Part shown: piece after piece, positions 8,549-17,380 of the stretch
Layout of the letters: the number at the start of each line of letters is the position of its first letter
Numbering within the stretch: position 1 is the stretch's first letter
Assembly: GCA_018658105.1 (NCBI GenBank)
Contig: JABHVW010000001.1
Coordinates: 62,001-126,000, forward strand
From: Candidatus Peregrinibacteria bacterium
GTDB taxonomy: Bacteria; Patescibacteriota; Gracilibacteria; UBA1369; 2-02-FULL-48-14
Direction of reading: 5' to 3'
DNA: 64,000 nucleotides
Translations under genes and position numbers: made by a program
Notes under the pieces: model-generated
What the model saw: only the letters and a program-made list of their open reading frames with translations
Told to the model about the DNA's origin: nothing
Databases searched by the model: none

Positions 8549-8755
8549 ATGGCATTAGACGACAATGATGATGAATTTCATATTGATCAGCTCAGAACAC
8601 TTTCTCAAAAAGCTGAAGCCCTACTTACAAGTCCTCCTGCAAGAATTGCGCTGGTAGTAACTCTTGTTGCTGCCTTGGCACTTAGCGTCTCTGATTGTGG
8701 AAATGATGATAGTCATGATTATGCAGCAACTCAAACTGCAGATTCGAATGATTAG
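8549..8755 (+). CDS. Small acidic membrane-anchored protein, unknown function
   Basis: 68 residues: an acidic N-terminus (MALDDNDDEFHID), one membrane segment (RIALVVTLVAALALSVSDC), then an acidic tail with Asn and Asp. The Cys after the hydrophobic stretch recalls a lipobox, but the preceding residues (SVSDC) fit poorly and the helix is internal, so a single-pass anchor is likelier. The ATG at 8549 follows a consensus promoter at normal leader distance; a longer frame to 8492 would include that promoter. It converges on the pilin-like gene at 8760. Function unknown. Confidence 0.6.
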   Translation: MALDDNDDEFHIDQLRTLSQKAEALLTSPPARIALVVTLVAALALSVSDCGNDDSHDYAATQTADSND

Positions 8756-8759
8756 TACC

Positions 8760-9347
8760 CTACTCTACTTCTAGTGGGTCAGGCTCTTCATTGATTTCAA
8801 CAGTTCCGCCGTGGATGCTGAGGGTCATTTCTGTTGCGAACTCGTCGTCATCTGTGTGGAAACGGAAAGTTTTTTCAATAGATGCGCTTGAACAATCTTT
8901 GTTGTTGAAACAAATTTCGCCATATGGTGGGAAATAAAATACAAGAAGATTTCGATCTGCAACCATATTATCGATTATCGAGAAATCCTCTTCTGTCATT
9001 GAATCAAAATCGACAAGAGTGAGATTTTCTTGAGGTAAAGGATCTGCACCGGGCATATCTAAATAGGCATCGAGGCCGAGGCCATTTTCTTTGATCATTA
9101 TTCGATAATATTTGACTGGATAATCAATTCCATCGCCTTCATTTGTGCGAAGTTGGTTTGAAAGTGAGAGACTTCTGGCATTTTGCAAGACTCCAACAAT
9201 CTCATTTTGGACGGCGTGGAAATTTCCGCGCTTACGAATTTTGTCTATGTTTAGAGCAAAACCCATCGACAAGATTGCCACCATGGAAGTTACAACAATG
9301 ACCTCAATTAATGTGAAAGCCGGTTTGGTGTGGCGAGCTGATTTCAT
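8760..9347 (-). CDS. Pilin-like protein with type IV prepilin signal (GspH/pseudopilin type)
   Basis: 195 residues. A short basic leader (MKSARHTKPA) precedes the prepilin cleavage motif A/FTLIE with Glu at +5, then a hydrophobic helix (VIVVTSMVAILSMGFAL) and a globular domain with acidic C-terminus (EEPDPLEVE). It is expected to be processed by a prepilin peptidase and join a type IV pilus or pseudopilus. I start at the ATG at 9347; an upstream ATG at 9377 would add ten residues and overlap the -10 of the divergent gene. It is back-to-back with a second pilin-like gene at 9384, only 36 bp between the starts. Confidence 0.82.
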   Translation of the reverse strand: MKSARHTKPAFTLIEVIVVTSMVAILSMGFALNIDKIRKRGNFHAVQNEIVGVLQNARSLSLSNQLRTNEGDGIDYPVKYYRIMIKENGLGLDAYLDMPGADPLPQENLTLVDFDSMTEEDFSIIDNMVADRNLLVFYFPPYGEICFNNKDCSSASIEKTFRFHTDDDEFATEMTLSIHGGTVEINEEPDPLEVE

Positions 9348-9348
9348 A

Positions 9349-9377
9349 TGGCCATATTTTACCACAGGCCTTATCAT
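9349..9377 (+). promoter_or_regulatory. Leaderless-type promoter of the 9384 pilin-like gene
   Basis: TGGCCA (9349-9354), N17, TATCAT (9372-9377), with 6 nt to the ATG at 9384. On the minus strand TAAAAT ends 8 nt before the divergent start at 9347, so both pilin genes would share this 36-bp gap. Confidence 0.5.
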
Positions 9378-9383
9378 GTAACC

Positions 9384-10013
9384 ATGTTTGCACGCCGCGC
9401 CGAATCCTTAATTGAAACTGTTATTGCTATCACTGTTATTGTGGTAGCGACGACTGCTGGAATGTCATTATTGAGGACTTCTCTGCTTGGGAATGAAGTT
9501 ATTGGAGAAAAGATTGTTGCGATTAATTTGGCGGTTGAAGGTATAGAGGCAGTTAGGAATCTGAGAGATTTGAATTATTTAAAATTTGGTTCTGACCCTG
9601 ATAATTGTTGGGATGCCTATTTTGCAGATGAACTTGCTGACTGCCCTTTTGATAAATTAGAAGATGATGCGAGTTATTTATTGACTAGAGAATTCTTTTC
9701 TTACCCTGCATTCAGATGGTTATTAACTGAGATGGATCCTTTAGATGAAGATCTTGGTTGGGAGTCTTTGTATTCCATGGAGCTTGATATTGATCATGAT
9801 GGAGAGTTGAATGTTATTCATTCATATGGGCCGTCTGGCGATATAAATCCTCTTTTGACCTTGGTTCGTGAGGATGCATTTAGACGATATGTAACCATTG
9901 ATTATTATGATGGGCCTGCGCAACTTTTTTATGTTACCTCAACGGTAGAGTGGACTGTAAAAGGCGTGCCAAAAACTATTTCTTTAACTCGAACTATTGC
10001 GAATATTTACTAA
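9384..10013 (+). CDS. Pilin-like protein with prepilin signal
   Basis: 209 residues. The leader MFARRA is followed by ESLIE with Glu at position +5, matching prepilin-peptidase substrates, then a hydrophobic helix (TVIAITVIVVATTAGMSLL). The body is acidic, with Asp/Glu-rich loops and Cys residues (DNCWDAYFADELADCPF) that could form a disulfide. I chose the ATG at 9384 over one at 9348 because the -10 TATCAT lies 6 nt upstream and the resulting leader has typical prepilin length. It overlaps the next pilin-like gene by 17 bp. Confidence 0.8.
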   Translation: MFARRAESLIETVIAITVIVVATTAGMSLLRTSLLGNEVIGEKIVAINLAVEGIEAVRNLRDLNYLKFGSDPDNCWDAYFADELADCPFDKLEDDASYLLTREFFSYPAFRWLLTEMDPLDEDLGWESLYSMELDIDHDGELNVIHSYGPSGDINPLLTLVREDAFRRYVTIDYYDGPAQLFYVTSTVEWTVKGVPKTISLTRTIANIY

Positions 10014-11064
10014 ACATTCAGCGGCTTCTTTTGTTGAAATGATTGTTACATTAACTATTTTTGCTGTGGTTGCATCTTTGTCGATGACTGTTTTATCTAA
10101 TTCGATGAGATCTACAAAAAAGATCCAGGCACAGGCATATTTATATACTGAAGCGCATGCTTTAATGGATCAAATCACTCGAGTTGTTGAGCGAAGTGCA
10201 ATTGATTATGAAGCTTATTACGATAGAAATGTGTATGCAATTATTGAAGATGGTGAAACTATTGAGTGGATGAAAACACATCGATTTCACACTCCTGAGT
10301 ATGGGGTTTATGGGAAGGCATTTTTTAATCCTGGTACAACTGGTGGCCCCCCTGATGGTGGGCCGGATGATTCTGGACCATATGGCAGCATTGGTGGATA
10401 TGGTGAATATTGTGTAGATGGGGTTGGGGTTTATCCTGACGATTGTGATTCTCCGAGTTTTGAGACACAAGATACAAATACCTTTACCCATCCTTTTGTG
10501 GGAATTGCAGATTTTGCTGGAGCATATGAATCTCTACCGGAAGATATGAATGCGATGTGCAGACGTGAGGTTGGAGATCCAGTTGATTTTTGTGATTTCC
10601 CAGAAAATTATGTACACGAAGAGCTGATTTTGATTAGCTCAACAGGTGACGAAAGGACAGTCTTTAAAAGACGTGAGAAAGATTTGTACCCAGATGATTA
10701 TGACATGAAGCGGGTGGATATGTTGGGGGAAGATACGGACAGTGATGGCTTCGTGGATACGTGGGAGTGCACGCCGGTGATTTATGATTGTGGTGATAAC
10801 TTCACTCCGAATTTGGCTGAGTTCGAGGTTATTACACCTTCGAATGTCTCTGTAGATGCATTTAATTTATATATCACACCTTTGGATGATCCTTATCGTG
10901 CGATTTTTGAAAGTGGTAGCCAGCTTCAGCCACAAGTGACTATTTTTATGACAATGAGTTTGAGTGAAGGGTTTGCAGAGGGAATTTTGGGTGAACTCCC
11001 GAATATTTCTATTCAAAGAACAATTTCGACTGGGGTTTATCAAGAAATTAAGACTTTTGAATAA
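9997..11064 (+). CDS. Pilin-like protein with TTG start
   Basis: 355 residues. The N-terminus MRIFTKHSAASFVEM has the prepilin pattern SFVE followed by a hydrophobic helix (MIVTLTIFAVVASLSMTVL). A Gly/Pro/Asp-rich insert follows around residues 115-145 (PGTTGGPPDGGPDDSGPYG). Near residue 245 there is a calcium-loop-like DTDSDGFVDTWEC, as in type 3 repeats. The only start that keeps the signal is a TTG at 9997, inside the preceding gene. Its TAA overlaps the ATG of the adenylate cyclase as TAATG, so all three plus-strand genes form one operon. It may be a minor pilin or a presented adhesin. Confidence 0.75.
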   Translation: MRIFTKHSAASFVEMIVTLTIFAVVASLSMTVLSNSMRSTKKIQAQAYLYTEAHALMDQITRVVERSAIDYEAYYDRNVYAIIEDGETIEWMKTHRFHTPEYGVYGKAFFNPGTTGGPPDGGPDDSGPYGSIGGYGEYCVDGVGVYPDDCDSPSFETQDTNTFTHPFVGIADFAGAYESLPEDMNAMCRREVGDPVDFCDFPENYVHEELILISSTGDERTVFKRREKDLYPDDYDMKRVDMLGEDTDSDGFVDTWECTPVIYDCGDNFTPNLAEFEVITPSNVSVDAFNLYITPLDDPYRAIFESGSQLQPQVTIFMTMSLSEGFAEGILGELPNISIQRTISTGVYQEIKTFE

Positions 11065-13187
11065 TGTTAGATAAAAAGAAATTATTGGCTTTGATTCTTA
11101 TAGTTTTCTTTGTGTCTTTTGGCGCCTTATTTTTAAGGGGCACGAGTGTGTTTGATGTGTTTGAAAAAAGGCTTAGCCATGGTCTTTATGATGAACGACC
11201 TTTAAATGAAAACATAATAATTATAGGTGTTGATGAACGAACTTTGATGGCTCCGAGCGAAGGTGGGCTTGGGCCGATGGGTGCTTGGCCAAGAGGTCAT
11301 ATGGCGAAAGTTCTTGAATCGATAAGGGCTAGTGGCTCGCATTCGATCTTTTTGGATTTTGTATTTAAAGGAAAGACGGAAACTGTTTCTTTGTTTGATA
11401 TTGCGACCATTTTTTCTGAGTCTGAAAATAATACTGATGTAATTGCTGAGCAGCTGAGTGAATATTTACTTGAAGAAAATCCTCAAGATGTGGCTTTTAA
11501 ATCTGCGCTTGGAGAAGATGTTTTTATGATTAAATATTCTGCGACTCAGCCTATTTTAGAGGGGAATCTATTGCACGGCGGCGACGAAGCTGGCTCTTAT
11601 GAATTTTTTACTGAAGCTGCGCAGACTGCATTTTCTGAAGCTGTTACAGATGATAATGAGCAAGCAATTTACTCCTTACCTATTGGTTATAAACAAGGTG
11701 ATGATTTTGAAGAGAGCTTAGCTTTAATGATGGGTCGAGATTTTTTGTATAGAGATGAGTTGAGTGCTGGCACGTTTATTGAAAATGACAAATATTATTT
11801 ATTTGATGAGAGCAGAAAAATCCCTGTAGATAATGGGCAAATGCTCGTGAATTATGCTGGAGATTCATATAGCTTCCCGAGTGTTTCTTTTGTAGATGTT
11901 TTTAAAGGTAATATTGAAGATGATGCTTTTGATGGGAAAATTGTATTAATTGGTGCGACTGCGCCAATATTGCAGGATAGGCATTTCACTCCTATTGATC
12001 AGAATGTGCCAATGCCTGGGGTTGAAATTCAGGCTAATGCAATTCAGACTGTTTTAGATGGTCAATTTTTAAGCAAGCAGGGTCAAACAGGCTTTTCAAT
12101 TTTTGTTGTTTGCTTTCTGTTGATATCTACTTTTGCATTTTTATACTTACCAGTTTTGTTTGGTACAGGTGTTTTGATTTTAGAACTATTTATCTTCCCT
12201 TTTTATGTGGATCGCCTATTTAGTAGCGGTGTGATTCTAGATATTATTTGGCCTATTGCAGCCCTTTTGAGCGTATATTTCCTTTCTATGGTGTATAGGA
12301 ATTTCACGGAATTTAGAGAGAAACGAAAGATTAAATCTGCATTTTCTCATTATGTTTCTGCTGAATTGGTTCAACAAATTAGTGAGGATCCGAGTAGTTT
12401 GGTGCTTGGTGGCGAGAAAAGAAATATTACTGTGATGTTTATTGATTTTGAAAACTTCACAAATCTAACTGAAAAATTAGTTGCTGCAGAGTTGGTTCAA
12501 CTGGTTAATACATATTTTGATGCGCTTGCGAATGTGATAATGCGACATGGTGGAACTGTGGATAAATTTGAAGGTGATGCAATTATGGCTCTGTTCGGCG
12601 CTCCGATTGCGAGTGAAACTCATGCAAAAGATTCGTGTGAAACTGCGCTGGAAATTCGGAGTAAAATGGAGGAGATAAATAAGACGACTGGCGTTGATTT
12701 GAAGGTTAGATTGGGCATTGCAAGTGGCGAAGCGATCGTTGGGAATATGGGTAGTGCTGAGCGGTTTGATTACACGGCAATGGGAGACACGGTGAATATT
12801 GCGGCGCGGCTTGAGAGTGGGAATAAGTTTTATGGCACGCGGGTTTTGATGAATTCTGAAAATATGAAAGCTTGTGAAGACACAATGAATTTCAGACGAA
12901 TTGATAGAGTTCGTTTGAAGGGTAAAGCCGAAGCAATTGATATATATCAGCTTCTTGGCAGAAAGGGCTCAGAGAGCGATGCTGGGCGTGCAGTGATTGA
13001 GGAGTGGCATCAGGCTTTGGAATATTACAGGAATCAAGATTGGGCTGAGGCCGTGCAGCGGATGAAAAAAGTCTTAGAGAAATTGCCTGAAGATGGGCCG
13101 GCAAGTGCTTATTTAAAACGTATTGAGGAATTGAAAACCCAGCACATCGAGGGCTGGGATGGCACTTGGAATTTTGATAAAAAATAA
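11064..13187 (+). CDS. CHASE2-domain class III adenylate (guanylate) cyclase
   Basis: 707 residues that make cAMP (or cGMP) from the nucleoside triphosphate. An N-terminal membrane helix (residues 7-24) precedes an extracytoplasmic CHASE2 sensor (about 30-335), three membrane helices (345-412) and the cyclase domain (about 450-630). Metal aspartates D461 (FIDFENFT) and D505 (EGDAIMALFG) are present, as are the substrate pair K501/D569 typical of adenylate cyclases, N578 and the transition-state R582 (TVNIAARLES). A C-terminal helical tail (640-690) resembles a TPR. The ATG overlaps the TAA of the pilin-like gene, so it is probably co-expressed with pilin genes. The only cNMP receptor in the window is at 5270-5677. 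Confidence 0.93.
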   Translation: MLDKKKLLALILIVFFVSFGALFLRGTSVFDVFEKRLSHGLYDERPLNENIIIIGVDERTLMAPSEGGLGPMGAWPRGHMAKVLESIRASGSHSIFLDFVFKGKTETVSLFDIATIFSESENNTDVIAEQLSEYLLEENPQDVAFKSALGEDVFMIKYSATQPILEGNLLHGGDEAGSYEFFTEAAQTAFSEAVTDDNEQAIYSLPIGYKQGDDFEESLALMMGRDFLYRDELSAGTFIENDKYYLFDESRKIPVDNGQMLVNYAGDSYSFPSVSFVDVFKGNIEDDAFDGKIVLIGATAPILQDRHFTPIDQNVPMPGVEIQANAIQTVLDGQFLSKQGQTGFSIFVVCFLLISTFAFLYLPVLFGTGVLILELFIFPFYVDRLFSSGVILDIIWPIAALLSVYFLSMVYRNFTEFREKRKIKSAFSHYVSAELVQQISEDPSSLVLGGEKRNITVMFIDFENFTNLTEKLVAAELVQLVNTYFDALANVIMRHGGTVDKFEGDAIMALFGAPIASETHAKDSCETALEIRSKMEEINKTTGVDLKVRLGIASGEAIVGNMGSAERFDYTAMGDTVNIAARLESGNKFYGTRVLMNSENMKACEDTMNFRRIDRVRLKGKAEAIDIYQLLGRKGSESDAGRAVIEEWHQALEYYRNQDWAEAVQRMKKVLEKLPEDGPASAYLKRIEELKTQHIEGWDGTWNFDKK

Positions 13188-13198
13188 TTAAAGAGTAA

Positions 13199-13867
13199 TT
13201 AAAAGTTGGCTGGTGCAACTAAAATTACCATCTCCCCTTTTCTTGGCGAGGCTTTGAATTCTTCGTATATTTCTTGGGTGGTGCCGCGGTGGAATTCTTC
13301 GTGTAATTTTGTAAGTTCGCGAGCGACAACTATGCGTCTGTCTGGCCCGAGAACATCTAGCATTAAGCCGAGAGTTTTTAAAATACGATGTGGAGATTCA
13401 TATAAAATAGTTGTGCGAGTTTCTTCAAGCAATGATTCAAATAAAGTTTTGCGGCCTTTTTTTGCGGGTACGAAGCCGAGGTAAGTAAACTGATTCATTG
13501 GCAGCCCGCTGCCCATAAGTGCTGCTAGAAATGCGGCTGCACCAGGGATTGGAATGATATTTAATTCTGCTTCGCGGGTTGCTTTAATTAAAGACCAAGC
13601 TGGGTCAGAAATGCCGGGCGTTCCTGCGTCTGAAATTAATGCGATGCTTTTGCCGCTTTGCATTTCACTCACAAGTGCATTTACTTTTCTATCGGTGCTG
13701 TGGCTGTGATAAGAAATGAGCTGAGTTTTAATATCGTATTTTTGTAGAAGTTTTTTGGAGTGTCGCGTGTCTTCGGCTGCGATTAAATCAACATCTTTGA
13801 GGGTCTGCAGACCGCGTGCTGAGATATCTTCTAAATTACCAATTGGGGTTGCGACTATATAAAGCAT
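13199..13867 (-). CDS. rsmI: 16S rRNA (cytidine-1402 2'-O)-methyltransferase
   Basis: SAM-dependent ribose methyltransferase of the tetrapyrrole-methylase fold. 222 residues with the family start (MLYIVATPIGNLEDISARGL), LIAAEDTRHSKKLL, SYHSHS, ISDAGTPGISDPAW, IPGAAAFLAALMGSGLP and the YESPHRILKTL motif. It is shorter than the E. coli enzyme (286), lacking the C-terminal extension. The ATG follows the tsaB stop with one base between (TAATATG), so the two are an operon. It converges on the cyclase gene, 11 bp apart. Confidence 0.95.
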   Translation of the reverse strand: MLYIVATPIGNLEDISARGLQTLKDVDLIAAEDTRHSKKLLQKYDIKTQLISYHSHSTDRKVNALVSEMQSGKSIALISDAGTPGISDPAWSLIKATREAELNIIPIPGAAAFLAALMGSGLPMNQFTYLGFVPAKKGRKTLFESLLEETRTTILYESPHRILKTLGLMLDVLGPDRRIVVARELTKLHEEFHRGTTQEIYEEFKASPRKGEMVILVAPANF

Positions 13868-13868
13868 A

Positions 13869-14531
13869 TTAGTTTTTCCATTTATTTTTAGATTTTGTAA
13901 TTTTGGGATCTTTTAAATATTTTTCTTCTACCATATCTGTTTTTTCAAGACCTTCAAGGCCGAATGTTACTAGCATTTCTGCAAGTGTTTGAAGCTCGTG
14001 CCCCTGAATTTCTTGCCAATTTTTCTCAAGGCATATTGATGTAAGTTGTGATGACTGCACATCTGTTACTTCTGAGATGACTTTATATGCGTCATGTGGA
14101 AATTCTGCAAGTAAATCTGCCATGGCCGCCACTTTGATTTCACTTGCTTTGTTGTCTTCGTAACTGCGAAGGCCAATGTCGTGGCCGCCTGCATTAAGGA
14201 TTGTGAGGGTTGGCTCATTAAGTGCGGCTTTGCGTTTTAATAGCTCAAAAGTGTCCATGTGGTGCAGGTTTGCAGATAGAGCGCTCGCGAATGTGTTTGC
14301 AAAAGCGACACCTGTTCGAAGTGCTGCAAATGATGCTGGCCCACTAATTACAACTATGTCTGTGATTTCCTTTTTATCAATGCCAGATTCTTCCAGCATT
14401 TCTTTAATGAGAGCCGCTAAACGTGTTTCGTTATCTTTCTCATCTTGCCAAGCGCGTTCATTCAAAATTTTATCGCGGTCGATCAATGCGAGTTCGTGCG
14501 TGTTTTGAGATGTGTTTATTCCTAGGATCAT
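13869..14531 (-). CDS. tsaB: tRNA t6A biosynthesis protein TsaB
   Basis: Partner of TsaD in N6-threonylcarbamoyladenosine formation at position 37 of ANN-decoding tRNAs. 220 residues in the ASKHA fold: MILGINTSQNTHELAL at the N-terminus and VVISGPASFAALRTGVAFAN, the characteristic G-P-x-S-F-x-x-L-R-x-G segment. The partner tsaD is in the window at 49298. The gene is co-directional with the amidase-SpoIID gene but has its own promoter inside that gene's 3' end. The -10 TATACT ends 6 nt before the ATG. Confidence 0.9.
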   Translation of the reverse strand: MILGINTSQNTHELALIDRDKILNERAWQDEKDNETRLAALIKEMLEESGIDKKEITDIVVISGPASFAALRTGVAFANTFASALSANLHHMDTFELLKRKAALNEPTLTILNAGGHDIGLRSYEDNKASEIKVAAMADLLAEFPHDAYKVISEVTDVQSSQLTSICLEKNWQEIQGHELQTLAEMLVTFGLEGLEKTDMVEEKYLKDPKITKSKNKWKN

Positions 14532-14537
14532 GCTGAC

Positions 14538-14566
14538 AGTATAGAGCTAGAGCTCCTCTACTTCAA
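14538..14566 (-). promoter_or_regulatory. Leaderless-type promoter of tsaB
   Basis: Minus strand: TTGAAG (14561-14566), N17, TATACT (14538-14543), 6 nt, ATG at 14531. The -35 lies inside the coding end of the upstream gene. Confidence 0.7.
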
Positions 14567-17294
14567 CGCCTGAGTAATAATATTTGATAATCTCTTCGAA
14601 AGATTTGCCTTTTTGTGCGAGGGCTTCGGCGCCGCAGCCGGAAAGGCCTACCCCATGGCCCCAGAATGAATCTGCGGCGCAATGTGTGTCTGACACTGAA
14701 ACTAGAAATGGAGTGTGAGTCCAGCCCCAAACTTCTTGTGCGCTTTTTGTAGCGACACCATTTGATTGGCTGAAGTATGGCGTTTTAACGACTTCGCCTT
14801 TGTAAGTAACTACAAGGTCTTCTGTGGCTTCGACTGCATCTATAATGTCTTCGCTACGTTTTGTAAAATTGTGACCAAGATATTTTTGTGATGTATCTGG
14901 ATCGTCTTCTAGGTGATAAGGTTTGCCTGGGAATTTTTGATCTACAGTCATGTAATAATGTGCGTAACTACGTGCCAAAATGCTCATTACTTTTGCTTTT
15001 TCGCTGTGTGTGTCGCCAGATATTTCGGCTACACCTTTTAGGTAATCTTGCAGGTCTAATTCATTAATCAGTGTCATTTCACCGCTTACAAAAGCTAGCT
15101 CAATTATGCCGAGGAATTCGTTGTCGTTCAGGCTTGTGTTCCATGCTGGCCTTTGATCCATTGTGTAAACGCGGATTGCTGCTTCGTTTTCTGGGACGAA
15201 TCGAAGTGGACCGTTTACTGTCCATTTGTCGCCACCCGATCGTAGATAAAATTTGCCAGGTTCTGGCTCAGTTATGCGTACTCGGCTGTTGCCCGCGAAT
15301 GTTTTTAGCAGGGTTTGATCATCATAAATTGCGAATTTTTCACGTGAGCCGATTAGTGGTTCACCTACTCCGTTATCAGGGGTTAGTTTGATGCGGATCG
15401 CATCTTTGCTAACTGTTGTTAAGTTTGTTTCTTCAACTTCGATATCAATTTTATATGCACTTTTTGTGAGTTTCTTTTTCTTATTCAGTGGCCAAACTTC
15501 AAGTGTATATTCGCCAGGTTCATCTGGAGCAGTTACATTGAAGAATACTTTAGTACTTACATTTTTATTAACATTTTTCAGTACGAGTCTTGTGTCGTCT
15601 GCCTCTAGTTCGTCGTCACCTTTGTATTGAAGGTCGAAGCTATCTTTGCTCCATTTTGTATTACCTGTGTTTTTTATTTGGATCCACATGAGTCTTGTCT
15701 CACCAGGGCTCATTGGTGAATCCTCAGAATGTTCAAGGATTTTTGCATCATTGCTACTGCTTTTTGACTTCTCTTCTACTTCAATTTCTTCCTCTATATA
15801 AACTCCATATGTGACTTCTGCAACTTCTTTTCCGGCTACACTAATTTCTAAATCTAACTCTGCAAAACCACCATCGTCATCTGACTTTAGACTCAATTTG
15901 AATAAGCCAGATTTGCCAGCTGCAATTGAAGATGGACTGCTTGAGACACTAAGATCTACTAATTTATTTTTATTTTTTAACTTAAGTTTTGGACTATTCC
16001 AAGTTGATTTGGAATAATTTGTGAGACTAAAACTGACTGTTTTTTTGTCGTCTGCCTCCATGTAATCAAACTGACTTGATACATCGTTGTAGTCATCTTC
16101 GTCTAAAAGTTCACTGACGAAATCACCCATTTCATCAAGATAGTCATGAGTGTAATTACCTGGGCAAGCCGTTGCTGTTAGGTCGCGGTGGCCAAGAAGG
16201 TTTGAACTTTTTTCACCACGAAATTTGCTAGTTTTACCTGGATCAATTTCGTAATCTTCAGAAAGATCATAAATAAGATTTGCTAGGCTTTCAGCCATTT
16301 TACCCGGCATTGAATCTTCAGTGTGGTAGTCGCCAAGAAGTGCGATTCCAATTGTTCCGCCATTGTAACCTCCGGTGTGGCCGCCAATAACTTCTGGGCC
16401 GCCTTTTCGGCCTTCAAGAATTTTACCATCTGTTCCAATCAAATAATGGTAACCAATGTCACCCCAGCCTCTTGTGCCTGCGTGATAATTATAAATTGCT
16501 CGGCCAGCACGCTTTGAATCTGAAAGATATTTTGTGCTAGCAGTGTGATGAACCACGATCTTTTTTAGGTCGTCTTCATCTTGATATTGCAGTGGCCAAA
16601 TATAATTGCCATCTGAATCTTTATAACTAACGTCTATAACTTTTGCATTTTCTTCATCGTACCAATCAACTTGGTCTTCTTCGTTTTCCTCCTCTTCATA
16701 TGAATAATCATCATCGAAGTAAGCTGCACTTTCATTTAAAATCCAATCTTCTCGAGGAATAATTTTCGAACTAGTCTTTTTGAAAAGTGCAGTAAAGCCT
16801 TCAAGTGGCTGAACCTGCTCTTCTGTTGAGTCGTAGTTCAGGCTGATCAATTTGATCTTTGGAGTTTGAGCGCTATTTTCAGTGTTTAGGCCAACTCGAT
16901 ATTGAAAAGCATCACTTAACTCATCTGCAAAAAGGAAGCTCCATTCCGCATTGTCTGAACGAGGGCCGGAATGCTCATCTTTATGCATGTGTTCCCAATC
17001 TGTCCAAACTCCATTTGTATTTCTAAAACGCATTTCGATTTCTGCGGCCGTTTCATGTGAAATTTCCTCCATCCAATTCAGACTAAAAGTGTCTGAGGCA
17101 GGAACTTCGTAAATTTCAGAAATGAAGCTGCGGCTTGTTTGATAATGTGCTCCAGTAGTAATTACCGTCGCCATCGGCTCAAGCTGCAAGCTGATCTGTT
17201 GATTGAAATTGATTTGGCCTGCTTCATAACTACTTTGTAGAAGGAATGGGCTTAGTAAAGCGGCGAAAATAGCGAGAAATTTGAAATGTTTCAT
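14547..17294 (-). CDS. Exported N-acetylmuramoyl-L-alanine amidase (PGRP/amidase_2) fused to a SpoIID-type lytic transglycosylase
   Basis: 915 residues with an N-terminal signal peptide (MKHFKFLAIFAALLSPFLL). An amidase_2/PGRP domain (about 230-390) shows zinc ligands in VVHHTA (H249/H250), H369 (LLGHRDLTA) and C377 (CPGNY), plus RGWGDIGYHYLIG. Two Ig-like segments of the NEW3/CARDB type follow (about 400-640). A SpoIID domain (about 650-910) has the putative catalytic Glu (E757) in GVAEIS, FSQSNGVAT and HGVGLSGCGAEALA. It should cut both the stem-peptide amide and the glycan strand of peptidoglycan. SpoIID normally works beside a separate amidase; here the two classes are joined. The promoter TTGGGA-N17-TATAAT is 7 nt before the ATG. 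Confidence 0.9.
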   Translation of the reverse strand: MKHFKFLAIFAALLSPFLLQSSYEAGQINFNQQISLQLEPMATVITTGAHYQTSRSFISEIYEVPASDTFSLNWMEEISHETAAEIEMRFRNTNGVWTDWEHMHKDEHSGPRSDNAEWSFLFADELSDAFQYRVGLNTENSAQTPKIKLISLNYDSTEEQVQPLEGFTALFKKTSSKIIPREDWILNESAAYFDDDYSYEEEENEEDQVDWYDEENAKVIDVSYKDSDGNYIWPLQYQDEDDLKKIVVHHTASTKYLSDSKRAGRAIYNYHAGTRGWGDIGYHYLIGTDGKILEGRKGGPEVIGGHTGGYNGGTIGIALLGDYHTEDSMPGKMAESLANLIYDLSEDYEIDPGKTSKFRGEKSSNLLGHRDLTATACPGNYTHDYLDEMGDFVSELLDEDDYNDVSSQFDYMEADDKKTVSFSLTNYSKSTWNSPKLKLKNKNKLVDLSVSSSPSSIAAGKSGLFKLSLKSDDDGGFAELDLEISVAGKEVAEVTYGVYIEEEIEVEEKSKSSSNDAKILEHSEDSPMSPGETRLMWIQIKNTGNTKWSKDSFDLQYKGDDELEADDTRLVLKNVNKNVSTKVFFNVTAPDEPGEYTLEVWPLNKKKKLTKSAYKIDIEVEETNLTTVSKDAIRIKLTPDNGVGEPLIGSREKFAIYDDQTLLKTFAGNSRVRITEPEPGKFYLRSGGDKWTVNGPLRFVPENEAAIRVYTMDQRPAWNTSLNDNEFLGIIELAFVSGEMTLINELDLQDYLKGVAEISGDTHSEKAKVMSILARSYAHYYMTVDQKFPGKPYHLEDDPDTSQKYLGHNFTKRSEDIIDAVEATEDLVVTYKGEVVKTPYFSQSNGVATKSAQEVWGWTHTPFLVSVSDTHCAADSFWGHGVGLSGCGAEALAQKGKSFEEIIKYYYSGVEVEEL

Positions 17295-17301
17295 ACCCTA
17301 C

Positions 17302-17330
17302 ATTATAGCATCTTTTGGCCCTTTTCCCAA
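17302..17330 (-). promoter_or_regulatory. Promoter of the amidase-SpoIID gene
   Basis: Minus strand: TTGGGA (17325-17330), N17, TATAAT (17302-17307) with extended TGC, 7 nt before the ATG at 17294. Confidence 0.75.
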
Positions 17331-17380
17331 GGGCTTGGTGCGTGTTATTATTGTCCCACTATATTCTTAAATAAAATATT

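Noticed and set aside
8549-8755. Lipoprotein call for the 68-residue protein
   Set aside because: The residues before the Cys (SVSD) do not fit a lipobox and the hydrophobic stretch is not N-terminal.
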